Assembly: GCA_025642075.2 (NCBI GenBank) | Contig: JAODUO010000959.1 | Coordinates: forward strand, 124,001 to 188,000 | DNA length: 64,000 nt | Source: Ridgeia piscesae | Taxonomy: Eukaryota; Annelida; Polychaeta; Sabellida; Siboglinidae | Reading direction: 5' to 3' | Shown here: positions 46,893 through 57,885 of the stretch, one piece after another | Position numbering within the stretch: position 1 is the first letter of the stretch | How the letters are laid out: each line of letters starts with the position of its first letter | Translations under genes and position numbers: made by a program | Notes under the pieces: generated by a model | Database searches by the model: none | What the model was told of the DNA's origin: nothing | What the model saw: the letters and a program-made list of their open reading frames with translations, nothing else

Positions 46893-48653
46893 CAGGGGTT
46901 GACAATAGCGCTGGCCCGATGGCCCGACGCATGTTTTGAGGGTGACGGACCAGTTCGGGACACCAGTTTTCATATTTTACTGGTCCGACAGTCCATTGGT
47001 TTCAACAGTCGAACTATTCACCATTGTTTTAGATAGTTTCCATCAGTTGTCACTCCCTATGCAACAATTAAACATAATCTGTGACAGCCGAATCCATGGA
47101 CTCGCGTTATCAGTCGAATCTAGTCACCACCTTGTTTACAAGTTGCAAGTTCTCCATAACTCTGCATGGTGTCACTGCTGGAGACGCGAGGCAGAGACGG
47201 GAGGCGGACACCTTCCTAATGAATTAGCTAAGATATCGCTTCGGATTTTATAGTAATCGCCGAGTGGTACAAAAAAATTCTTTGAATTTCGCGTTCTCGC
47301 TTACTATTGTTGCTATCCTAATGCAGTGCTTCACGTTTGAAAAACCCAGGCAAGCGATAAATCGCTCGTCTAAATGCGAAATAATTTGAGGGAGTGATTT
47401 TTACTTATTTTATCCAGGTGGCGTTCTATGTTATCCACATGGTGGCATCACTTTGTAATTGTGTCATGCGGCTGGTTTTGCAAAGCGATCTTTTTGGTTA
47501 CGCAGTTACTTAAGCCTCGTAAACATCTGGATCGCGTACGTACATCTAAACACATAATTTACTATGTCAGTCATCTTATTAGCGTTATGAACGTTCCTAG
47601 TCGCTTCATGAGACCAGTCCCTGGCGTGTTGTAGACAGTCTTTATATAGGTCAGTGGTTACAACCATGAGCCTGCCCATAGTGAGGCTGAAATAGTAGAG
47701 TGGAACCTCCTGCTGGAATTGTCCTTCATGTTTTGCCCGCTAGTTGGCGCCACATTCCACGTGGTCTGGTGACGGGAGCGATTATCGTAATTAGCGTGAG
47801 CAATAAATCGCTCCCAAGATGGGTGATTTGCGTGAGCGATAGAGAGCGAGAGCGATCGCTCGCCTTAAAAACGAAGCACTGCTAATGTGTAAAACAAATA
47901 GACAAAATGTGTTGAGCATGTCACGACGACCCCTTGTGGATTTCTTGTGAACCATCGTCACTGTCGTCTACGGTGCAGCTGCATTTCCGAAACACGCCTT
48001 TTTGCCATAGAAAAATCCCATTTTGCACATGCATCCCACATTTGTGCGGCCTTCTATTGCTTTCTCCGACTAAATTTAATTCACACCTTGCGTCAAATTT
48101 ATAACGTTTGGCAGCGACAGGATCCACACCAATGTCATCGCTACTCTAGAATTATCCAGGTTACCATAGGTCACACGCATAGCAGAACTCTCTGCTGTTG
48201 ACGTGTCACAACGGCGAATGCTAAATAAGGAGATAGTCGGTCGAATAGAGCTCGCATTTATTTGGATTTCCCATAAATACAGGTCAAAGGGTGGGGAAGC
48301 TGTCTACGCAAGCAGTTAGAGGACAGTTTGGCAGTTGTATTCGTACCCCATAACATTGCGAATAGTGAAAGTACGGTGGCATTACTAAGGTCTAAACATC
48401 GCGTATTTTGAACAGATCCTGCATCTTCAAAATTAAAATGTTTTATTTTTAAACGTCATTTCAGCTGCCGTGTCTATTTTAATGTTCTAAATATAAACAA
48501 ATCTATTTTATTGTACAATGTATCTGTTTTTATAAGAATAAATGTGTATTCCTACAAAAACGTTCGGGCCAGTAACTTTTTGGGGGACCAGTAACACTTA
48601 AAATCCACTGGTCCCCAGGGCCAGTGAATACAAAACCTTATTGTCGACCCCTG
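46893..48653 (+). mobile_element. hAT-like non-autonomous element
   Basis: The left end is CAGGGGTTGACAATA and the right end is the complement of CAGGGGTCGACAATA, 14 of 15 matching. ATTAC lies directly outside both ends, a 5 bp target duplication. CAGGG ends are typical of hAT elements, some of which make 5-6 bp duplications. The interior holds GGCCCGA/CTGGTCC subterminal words and, at 47,900-48,460, a fragment of repeat R2. No transposase frame was seen. Confidence 0.8.
47900..48460 (+). repeat. Interspersed repeat family R2, fragment (copy 3)
   Basis: It matches the middle of R2 copies 1 and 2: AAAAATCCCATTTTGCACAT, GCGGCCTTCTATTGCTTTCT, GGCAGCGACAGGATCCACAC and AGTACGGTGGCATTACTAAG. It lies inside the hAT-like element. 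Confidence 0.75.
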
Positions 48654-48909
48654 ATTACTGTCAGCCATAGCATGGACAGAAAACCAAAAAGTTGCTGTCC
48701 ACGTTCAGCAAGTGGTCATTGATCTAAGGGACACTTCTGTTGAAAATGATCGGGACATCGGAATAAGTATTGTTGTATATGAACAATACTTTGGCCTACA
48801 GCTTTGTCCAGTAAATATATATATTATTACAGATGTTTACATCACCATCACGGATATGGTGCAACATGCTCTATACTGAATACAGTCATTTGTGTTGAGT
48901 CTTGATCTA

Positions 48910-49237
48910 TCCAGCAACCTGAACTGAACCAGATTGTACGCGTCATACTGGTTCATAATTGATACCGCTCCATCAGTATGTGTGTTCATGTGTATTCACG
49001 TTAATACACGTGGTCTGCCTGTTGTCACAAGTTTTGAACGAGTTTGATACGAGTCGTACTGGGTCAGAACTGGTACGGTTTCACTGGTATGTGTCACCAT
49101 GTGAAAAACTCGTGATTTCATGGTAAACACGAATCAACACACCAATTTTTTCACATAATCTGGTGAATTCACGTACTTATGAACGAATGAATGAACTTAC
49201 AGAACATGTGAAATCACGGGTCGTTGTTTGCTGGGTA
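48910..49237 (+). mobile_element. Short inverted-repeat element, CCAGCAAACA family, copy 1
   Basis: About 325 bp from CCAGCAACCTGAAC to GTCGTTGTTTGCTGGG. It is colinear with 57,184-57,530 (for example CGAGTTTGATACGAGTCGTA, then CTGGGTCAGAACTGGTACGG). It has no coding capacity. Confidence 0.8.
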
Positions 49238-52200
49238 AATTCATTCAAAAATCATGTCTCTCTGATCTGGGACTGAGACCTTGTGAGACCTGTTAGCATT
49301 TAGTCCGACTCAGGCATCAAAACCGCAAATAAGGCAATGTTTCAATTTCCCAGATATATCCCCAAAATTCAGGCGATATCAATTATATGGCAACATTTGC
49401 AGAGTTTGGCAGAATTCGGACCAACCTCAATTTTGCCATTGTAACTGATCTTTACCAACATTTGATACTTGATTTTATTAATTCAATCATTTATCATTAT
49501 CTTGCACACATGTTTTATAAACAGCATGTCTTAGCAGAATTTTGAGGTCGAAAAGGTTGGCATAACTAGGTATATCAACATCCGCTAGATGGCAGCATCG
49601 CTCAGTGTCCGCGTAACGTGTTCCAGAAATGGCACAGGGGTTTTGCCGCCCAAGCGTCTGGCTGGATCACATGGTCTTGGAAAACGGTGTGTTTCTCGCG
49701 ATGCATACTAATTTTGTTTACTGTTGACATTGATATCGACCAACGAATGCCTTCAGAAGATGATCGGCGGGAAAAATCTGTTACATTGCATTCGGATGTG
49801 GATGATTAAGGTTGGTGAACTTTACTTTGCATTTATTTATAAAAATGCTAATATAGATTAGCGTGTAACCTAAAATTTGCTAAGTGTAACCCACATCTAT
49901 GGCATCTTAGCTTTCATTTGGTATAATTATGAACTATGTATAATCAATGCAGGACGCGAGGAAACCCCCCAGACAACGGGCGGTATCAGGCTGTCTGGTC
50001 AGAGTCTGGAGCGTTTTTCATGTCGCTCAGAGCTGCGGCCTGCGCTGTTCATAATTTATGCGTTCAGGCGCCATTAACATTGCGTTGCATTTGCAATGGC
50101 CAACGCGCACGATCGATATTGTAATCTGTGCCATCGTGATGTTATGACTATCAGTTAAATATTAGAAAGTTATTATTAAATATGTGTTACATATGTGCAA
50201 GTCAAGGTTTTAAGGAAAACAAACGAAATTTCAAAACAGTTAAATTTACGACATCAGCGCAGGTCATCACGATTACTTGTGACTGCGTCTGCGACCTACT
50301 TCCATTTTAATCACTACAGGGAAACATTATTAATCTGATCAATCCGCATCTTAAACAGTTGATTTTTAGTAAATTATATAAACAGAACTTAATACATGTA
50401 TATTGTTAGTGTGTCAGTATTACTATTTTGTTATAGAAAGTACAGACCGTTAATATTTCCACTATAATATACACCACCCAATAGCTGTAATTCAATTGTT
50501 TTCATTTTACCATTTGGTTTACAGTTATGTGGACTATCTATTTTGTTGATGTTATTAATAATATTTACCATTTTGTGTAGTATTTTATGTGAAATATTTT
50601 CGTTATTTGAATTTCATGTAGACACTCTGGAAGTGTGGTCGTGAAGAATATGGATAAGTTACGATATCAAAGTTAAGTTACATATAGTTAAGTTTAATAT
50701 TACATTTGTTAGTTAAAAACTCATTTCTTATTCAATTGAGTTTTTTCATAGAGTCAAGTGCTGTAATTTGTCATTTAATATTCTGTAGTGTTGTATGCGG
50801 TATTGATTGTAATGTATTGAATTGTAGGCATTGCTCCTGACATTGGTCGACTCATCAGCAAGTAGGAGAATTCCCCATGGACTATCATAGAGAAATTGTG
50901 AACTTCAATGCATATCGCATGGACTTATGCACATTACCTATAGTGAAACCTGTATGAATGTCAATGATGGCAATGCTCACATGGGTCAACTTCTCAAGAA
51001 TTGACAACACTCTTTGATCTCGAGAGAAGTGTCTGGCATCGCAGTCGCTTCATATTCTTTGCTCAACTCGAATTTATGTGCAGTGTATACACTTGAAGAA
51101 CATTGCAGTATGATCTTGGGAATTGTACATACTGCTACCACAATGTTTCCATTCTTCAATAACTGGCAGAACTGTGACATCAGCAGAAATCGATTGCTTG
51201 GCTATTGATGCATAGTCTACACCTGTTGCACAACTGGAAGTTATGTGCAGTGAAATGTACTCATCAGTAAAAAGTTAATGCGAATGCAGTAGGCCAAATA
51301 TAGAAAAAAACATGGGAATGTAGGTCAACTGTGAAGGTCACAAATAAATCACTTGTCAAAGGATTTATTAAGATTCATGGTGAATTTATGAATTAATTAT
51401 GCATTAAATTCCAATATGTAGGTCAGATGTGAAATATAGGTCAACTAATTAGGTCAAGTTCTAATAACCGTTTAAAGTGTCCATAAAGTTGCTATATTGA
51501 CAGCTTTGATATTTAAATGTTAACAAGGCTCATTTCCTAAACAATTTCACCTAAAATTATACCATTAATAGGAATTAATACCATACTGTGGGTCAAATCT
51601 AGGTTAGATATAAAATCTAGGTCAACTTTGAAGGTCAACTCATGGTCACACAAAAATTGCATTTCCTAAAGGGTTAACCCATTTTTGGTTTCACATGCGT
51701 AAGTTAAATGCTTCCAATGTTATTACTGGTTTCCAACCTATTTTATGCAGTCATTATGCAGCTGGTGCACAAGAAATGGACCACAATCCTATAGACAAAA
51801 ATGCAGCAATTTTAAGATTTAAAAAGTGAATTTCTCCGTAAATATTGAAGATTTCAAAAAAAATCAAAAAGTTGTATTAACTACATATTAGTATCTATCA
51901 CATGGCACCATTTAAATGATGATATAACATATTCTAATTTTTTGTTGATATACCTAGCATAACAAAATGTTTATCATTCATTCCATGTTCACAGTGCAGT
52001 CACACTTTTGTGCTTGGAACAAATCAGAGCGCTATTTGGGTCTCAAAATGTACTATTTATGAAACATGAGGGCATAAATATGCATGTACCTGGGTCCAGG
52101 CTGGGAATTCTGATTGATCATATTTAGGATTAGAGTTTGTGTGAGGTATCCAATATACTAGCCACTAGGCAAATACAAAGTTCTAATGGCAAAACAGAGG

Positions 52201-52600
52201 CGGGTCCGAATTATGCATAAGTGCACAGAATTTTATTTAGGAAATTGTTTAAATTTACTAAAATCTAAATATTGCGATTTTTTTTAGTTTGCTTCAACTT
52301 TCGCATTGGCATTGCACACGTAGTTTACGCTTTGTTTCAGATGCCTGTGGAATGCGCGCAGAGCTCTCTCAGTCCGTGATAGGTAAAAGACACATCGACT
52401 CCACGGAATTGTATTGGTAGAATTGCATTTCACAGAATCATAAAAATGACAAGACGATGAGGCAGAACCGCCGTGTAGACTGTAGAAATATATGAAAATA
52501 CCTTGTTGGTGGGAGCTTGTCGTAAGTCCGCCACACTGTTATCACGACGGGCGGTGATGCTGAAGCATTCTCGGCTATAGCAGTATTCCGCGTACATGCA
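49238..52600. other. Unannotated sequence with AGGTCA words near 51.3-51.7 kb
   Basis: Over 3 kb without a recognisable gene. A slightly GC-richer patch at 49,570-50,110 has short frames but no family features. 51,320-51,660 carries repeated TAGGTCAACT / GAAGGTCA words. 52,280-52,420 has no recognisable feature. Confidence 0.45.
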
Positions 52601-52619
52601 AGGGTGAATCGCGCCGGAA

Positions 52620-52964
52620 ATGTTTCCCAAACTACGCAGATTGGCAAATCCAACATGTCGTATATCAGCAGGAAAGGCGGCGTCTGTTCATTTCACATTT
52701 GTTAACAGTGATACTTCGTCTGGGTCGTTTGTAGATCCCAGCACGGTGTTAATCAATATCATTGTGTCATCCACCAATTCGACCAAACAGTTCTGTCGCG
52801 ATTCGCTATTAAAAACCATTCCTCTGAAGGATTATACGTTCTTTCACGATGACAACGATACAAATAAGCAACAACGCCGTGTCTGCTGCGGCGTTCGACG
52901 ACGTCGGGCTCTTGAATACACCGCGAGCTCTCCCACTGACCCAGTACCAGCGTACCGCTGGTAA
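52620..52964 (+). CDS. Possible exon, unknown protein
   Basis: This is a CpG-richer island in AT-rich DNA with two overlapping plus-strand frames. Frame one starts at 52,620 and includes FVNSDTSSGSFVDPSTVLIN, ending AYRW with a stop. Frame two (from 52,849) reads AAAFDDVGLLNTPRALPLTQ, then YQRTAG before a donor-like CTG/GTAAGA at about 52,962. I cannot assign a family or choose between frames. It could be a first exon of a plus-strand gene, or simply a promoter-like CpG patch. Confidence 0.25.
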   Translation: MFPKLRRLANPTCRISAGKAASVHFTFVNSDTSSGSFVDPSTVLINIIVSSTNSTKQFCRDSLLKTIPLKDYTFFHDDNDTNKQQRRVCCGVRRRRALEYTASSPTDPVPAYRW

Positions 52965-53072
52965 GATGTTATTTTACGAGGGGGTGACAGTATTTAATGT
53001 AATGGATGCTGATGTCATACTAGCAGAAAACATGCGCGCCGTGGGCCTGCGTTCACACGATTTGATTAAAAC

Positions 53073-53100
53073 CACGGACTTATATGCATATAAGTCCGTG
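53073..53100. other. Perfect 28 bp palindrome flanked by 12 bp direct repeats
   Basis: The half site CACGGACTTATATG is followed immediately by its exact reverse complement. GATTAAAACCAC occurs on both sides (53,064-53,075 and 53,100-53,111), overlapping the edges. On single-stranded DNA it would form a loopless hairpin. The centre TATATGCATATA is AT-rich. Confidence 0.97.
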
Positions 53101-53239
53101 ATTAAAACCACACACATAGCCTACACTGGCAAGGAATTTTCTCTCACGAATAATTGCAAGATATTTTATTTATTATTTAACTCGTTCAGTCACTATATAA
53201 ATAATGTCATCGGGGGAGGGGCAATTTAAAACGAACACT

Positions 53240-54550
53240 GAATTTAATCAATGTTTTCATAAAGATTGTGACTGGAAAATGTGTACACACTCAGGAACAA
53301 AAAGTCCAGTTAGATAGAAAACGAGGCGAATATTTTTGTAAGAAATTCCCTTACTTTGGAGCATAATTTGTGAATTTCTTACAAAATATCCAAGTCTTGG
53401 AGCCATGAATAATATATTCCTGAACGTATGTTATCACGAATAAAACACTTCCTTGCAGTTTAGTCTTTAGAGAGCGCTGGCAAATAGCTAGGCTAAGCAA
53501 CAATACCATGTCTAATGGTTCAAATTAGTGACTTCCATTGGCACAACTGTTACTCAAACCAATAAAATTAATCAGTATTAATTAAATAAGTGTTTTAAAA
53601 GAAACTGATTTATCACTGAACAATAATATAATTGTGGCCTTTTGTGTAAATGGCTTCCGTGGAAGCTGTTGGCATGTTATATGGCAGTCTTTTAATTAAT
53701 TCAATACTGACAAAAAATAATCTTGCCAATGTTCTTGGGTTGTGACCAGTACACTACTTACACGGTACAAAAATAAGCCCAACCAAACCCCCCTAAAAAT
53801 ATAAAACTTATGGAATTTTTTCCAGGTGGGCTTTATTCTTGGAGGGCTAATTTCTGGGAGGGCTTTTCTCCGGGAAGCTATTTTCTAGGAAGGCTTTTTT
53901 CTGTATTGCACGTGGGATACTGACATATTCTATAGTGCCTGCTATGTTCTGTCCAAACAATCATACCATAGGCCTTCATCAATATAACTAGCAAATACTA
54001 AACACATGGACCATGCCATTGCCAGCCCTTTGGTTTTAATAATGATAATAGTAATTATTATGGAAATGAGGAACTTATTAGATTTTCTCCAGCCATTAAG
54101 TGCATGTAAATTGAATCAAATATTACTTTAAACTATTTGCATTTGGTATCCAGACCTTAGTATTATTGCTCAACATGCTTTATACTTTACTTGTTGACAC
54201 CATTTGTAATTATGTCAGAGGTTTTAGCACTATTTGTAAAAACATTATCCACCAGTGTCTATAAGGGACCTTGTAAATAAAACATCCAATAATAAAAAAT
54301 GGAGGTGGGTGGGTGTGTTTTTAATGAGCTCAATACTCCATAGTAAACATAAAACTTGAACAAATTATGCTCTTCATATATACATTTTCAGCTGTGCCTG
54401 TAAACGTGTGGTTGGTTTTTTTATATAAATAAAATAAACCAGTTGCAGTTCACTTATGTGAAATAATACTTACCAATGTGTCTTAACCAACAGAAAGGTT
54501 TGAGGTCCTCTCTGTATAAACACCTGACATTATTTTATCAACTCCTCCAC
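53240..54550. other. Unannotated sequence
   Basis: No gene was seen. 53,760-53,905 has complementary GCCCAACC / GGTGGGCT words and a GGGAGGGCTTTT-like short repeat, possibly a degraded inverted-repeat element. Confidence 0.45.
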
Positions 54551-54559
54551 TTGAAGACA

Positions 54560-56022
54560 CAGATACATGTCAGTGTATCACTGCACTTTATTAGTAGACA
54601 CAGATGCATGTCAGTGTATCACTACACTTTACTAGTAGACACAGATGCATGTCAGTGTATCACTACACTTTACTAGTAGACACAGATGCATGTCAGTGTA
54701 TCACTACATTTTACTAGTAGACACAGATGCACGTCAGTGTATCACTGCACTTTACTGGTAGACACAGATGCACGTCAGTGTATCACTACACTTTACTAGT
54801 AGACACAGATGCACGTCAGTGTATCACTGCACTTTACTGGTAGACACAGATGCACGTCAGTGTATCACTGCACTTTACTGGTAGACACAGATGCACGTCA
54901 GTGTATCACTGCACTTTACTGGTAGACACAGATGCACGTCAGTGTATCACTACACTTTACTGGTAGACACAGATGCACACGTGTCAGTGTATCACTACAC
55001 TTTACTGGTAGACACAGATGCACACGTGTCAGTGTATCACTACACTTTACTGGTAGACACAGATGCACACGTGTCAGTGTATCACTACACTTTACTGGTA
55101 GACACAGATGCACACATGTCAGTGTATCACTACACTTTACTGGTAGACACAGATGCACATGTGTCAGTGTATCACTACACTTTACTGGTAGACACAGATG
55201 CACGTCAGTGTATCACTACACTTTACTAGTAGACACAGATGCACGTCAGTGTATCACTACACTAGTCTATACTAGTAGACACAGATGCACGTCAGTGTAT
55301 CACTACACTATACTAGTAGACACAGATGCACGTCAGTGTATCACTACACTATACTAGTAGACACAGATGCACATCAGTGTATCACTACACTAGTCTATAC
55401 TAGTAGTCACAGATGCACGTCAGTGTATCACTACACTATACTAGTAGACACAGATGCACGTCAGTGTATCACTACACTATACTAGTAGTCACAGATGCAC
55501 GTCAGTGTATCACTACACTATACTAGTAGACACAGATGCACGTCAGTGTATCACTACACTATACTAGTAGTCACAGATGCACGTCAGTGTATCACTACAC
55601 TATACTAGTAGACACAGATGCACATCAGTGTATCACTACACTAGTCTATACTAGTAGTCACAGATGCACGTCAGTGTATCACTACACTATACTAGTAGAC
55701 ACAGATGCACGTCAGTGTATCACTACACTATACTAGTAGTCACAGATGCACGTCAGTGTATCACTACACTATACTAGTAGACAGATGCACATCAGTGTAT
55801 CACTACACTTTGCTAGTAGACACAGATCCACGTCAGTGTATCACTACACTTTACTAGTAGACACAGATCCACGTCAGTGTATCACTACACGTTACTAGTA
55901 GACATGGATATACGTCAGTGTATCACTACACTTTACTAGTAGACACGGATACACATCAGTGTATCACTACACTTTACTAGTAGACACAGATACATGTCAG
56001 TGTATCACTATACTTTATAAGT
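54560..56022. repeat. 41-45 bp minisatellite, ~35 copies
   Basis: The unit is about 41 bp: GTCAGTGTATCACTACACTT followed by TACTAGTAGACACAGATGCAC. Units from about 54,970 to 55,190 carry an extra ACGT-type insertion (CACACGTGT) and are 45 bp. That length is a multiple of three and so produces long repetitive open frames in several frames. From 55,235 to 55,770 variants with CTAGTCTATACTAG or TAGTCACAG recur as a larger unit of about 251 bp (55,285-55,485 against 55,536-55,736). Units at both edges are more diverged. It is not a gene. Confidence 0.97.
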
Positions 56023-56714
56023 AGGCCTTTCCAGTATTTTTGGATTATTGAATTGTTTATTTACAATCAACTCCTAAACTCTACATACTTGTTAATTCTG
56101 CTGAGTGAATTGGTGTGGAGTGAATAAAAAATGTCAAGGTTCAAAAAGTCAGTATAAGAATTAAACTATACTCCGATGCTTTGCCCACTGTGCCACTGCT
56201 CTCCACACAGGCTATTTAGGCCGTGTTGCCTTCCCTACTACAACAGAGCTATTAGACAGGGAGCTGGTGCAGTGCGGGATTTAAACATGGAGGACCCATT
56301 TTGGATATCACCCCGATCGAACCAATTGTGTTCTATCTGACTCCCAGATCTTGTCAATCTCGGACGTCTAAAAAATGTCGAGCCATTTTTCAATGAAAAA
56401 CTACAGGATGAACAATCCCAGCAAACACGGAACTATTTCTGAACAAGTTTGGCATGTGTTATACTGGTTCAAAATCGGTACCGTTCCACCAGTATGTGTT
56501 CTTTCTGTTTTCACGAGTTTTGAACCAGCTTGACATGTATCATACCGGTTCAGAACTGGTACTGTTTCACTGGTTCTTCATGTGGTCTTTCACATGTTAA
56601 ACTGGGGAAACTGGTACGGTTCTAAGGAACGAATAGTCACGTGAATTCACGTGTTCATTCACATGTTCATTCACGTGTTCATTCATGTGTGTGACTGGGG
56701 AAACTGGTACGGTT

Positions 56715-57048
56715 TGTAGAGAGCAGTGGCTCACGGGTAGAGATTCGGGCTCTTGACTACGAGAACCCGGGTTCGAATCCTGTGCTGTGGTGTTAAAAAA
56801 ACCTAGATCAAATGTGTTCACTCTACATTGCTCCAGTTCACTCAGCTGTATAAATGAGTACCTGACTATAGACAGTGGTGGATATGTGTACGAGCAGCCT
56901 TCACACATTAATTGTAGCATATGGCTGGATGCTTTCCAGAGAAGCCGAGATGGTGTCTGAGTGAACAGGTCTGTCAGGGAAGTAAAGTGTAAAGCACTTT
57001 GAACGGTCCTGAGGACTGGATACTGTGCATATAAGAACTTGCCTTTTT
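56715..57048 (+). mobile_element. tRNA-derived SINE, copy 4
   Basis: A-box-like AGTGGCTCACGGG and B-box GGTTCGAATCC; the body and tail match copy 3. ACGGTT on both sides (56,709-56,714 and 57,049-57,054) is a 6 bp target duplication. Removing the SINE restores GGTACGGTTCTAGG, a word found elsewhere in the host element. Confidence 0.93.
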
Positions 57049-57183
57049 ACGGTTCTAGGGGAATGAGTGTTGACATGAATTCACGTGTTTATTCATGTGT
57101 GGAACTGAGGAAACTGGTTCGGTTCTAGGCGAACGAGTGTTGATGTAAATTCACGATTCCATTCACGTGTAAAACCGGGAAAC

Positions 57184-57530
57184 TACCCAGCAAACAAGGA
57201 ACCATTTCTAAACCAGTTGGCATGTGTCATACTGGTTCATAATTGGTACCACTCTACCAGTATGTGTATTTATGTGTATTCATGTGAATACACGTGTTCT
57301 GCCTGTTGTCACGAGTTTTGAACGAGTTTGACACGAGTTGTACTGGGTCAGAACTGGTACGGTTTCACTGGTACGTGTCCTCACATGAAAAATTTGTGAT
57401 TTCATGGTAAACACGTATCGACACACCAAATTTGTTCACAGAATCCTGTGAATTCATATGAATTGAGCCAGTTGAACTCGTGACTTCACTTTCAGAACAT
57501 GTGAAATCACGGGTCCTTGTTTGCTGGGTA
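57184..57530 (+). mobile_element. Short inverted-repeat element, CCAGCAAACA family, copy 2
   Basis: 343 bp between TA dinucleotides, starting CCCAGCAAACAAGGAACC and ending TCCTTGTTTGCTGGG (perfect over 15 bp). It is colinear with the copy at 48,910-49,237. It has no coding capacity. TA duplication would suit a Tc1/mariner-type enzyme, but this is an inference. Confidence 0.88.
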
Positions 57531-57885
57531 GTCCGGTTCTAGGCGAATGAGTATTCACGTGAATTCACGAAACCATTCACATGTGAAACTGGGGAAACTT
57601 GTCCGTTTCTAGGTGAACGAGTATTCATGTGAATTCACATGTTCATTAACGTAGACACGTGTCGACACACCAAATGTGTTCACAGAATCCCGTGAATTCT
57701 TCAAAAAAAACACGTGAATACATGTACAGAAAACAAGTGATTTTACGACTGATAATCACGTGTCGACAAACCAAATTTGTTCACAGAATCCCGTGAATTC
57801 ACATACGGAAACACGTGAATTGAGCCAGTTGAACTCGTGAATTCACTTACAGAACATGTGAAATCACGGGTCGTGGTTTGCTGGG

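Larger units (their letters stand above)
56417..57885 (+). mobile_element. CCAGCAAACA-family element, composite (outer copy)
   Basis: Ends are CCCAGCAAACACGGAAC on the left and GTCGTGGTTTGCTGGG on the right. The interior repeats the words ACACGTGAATTCACGTG, AAACTGGTACGGTTCTAGG and TGGTTCAGAACTGGTAC many times. A SINE and a shorter family member are inserted inside. Flanking bases are AT on both sides, not TA as in the inner copy, so the outer limits are less certain. Confidence 0.65.

Noticed and set aside
54891..55736. Long repetitive open frames on both strands
   Set aside because: They follow from the 45 bp unit being a multiple of three. They occur in several frames and on both strands, so they are satellite by-products.
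54560..56022. CRISPR-like repeat array
   Set aside because: The units are head-to-tail with no unique spacers and the DNA is animal. It is a minisatellite.
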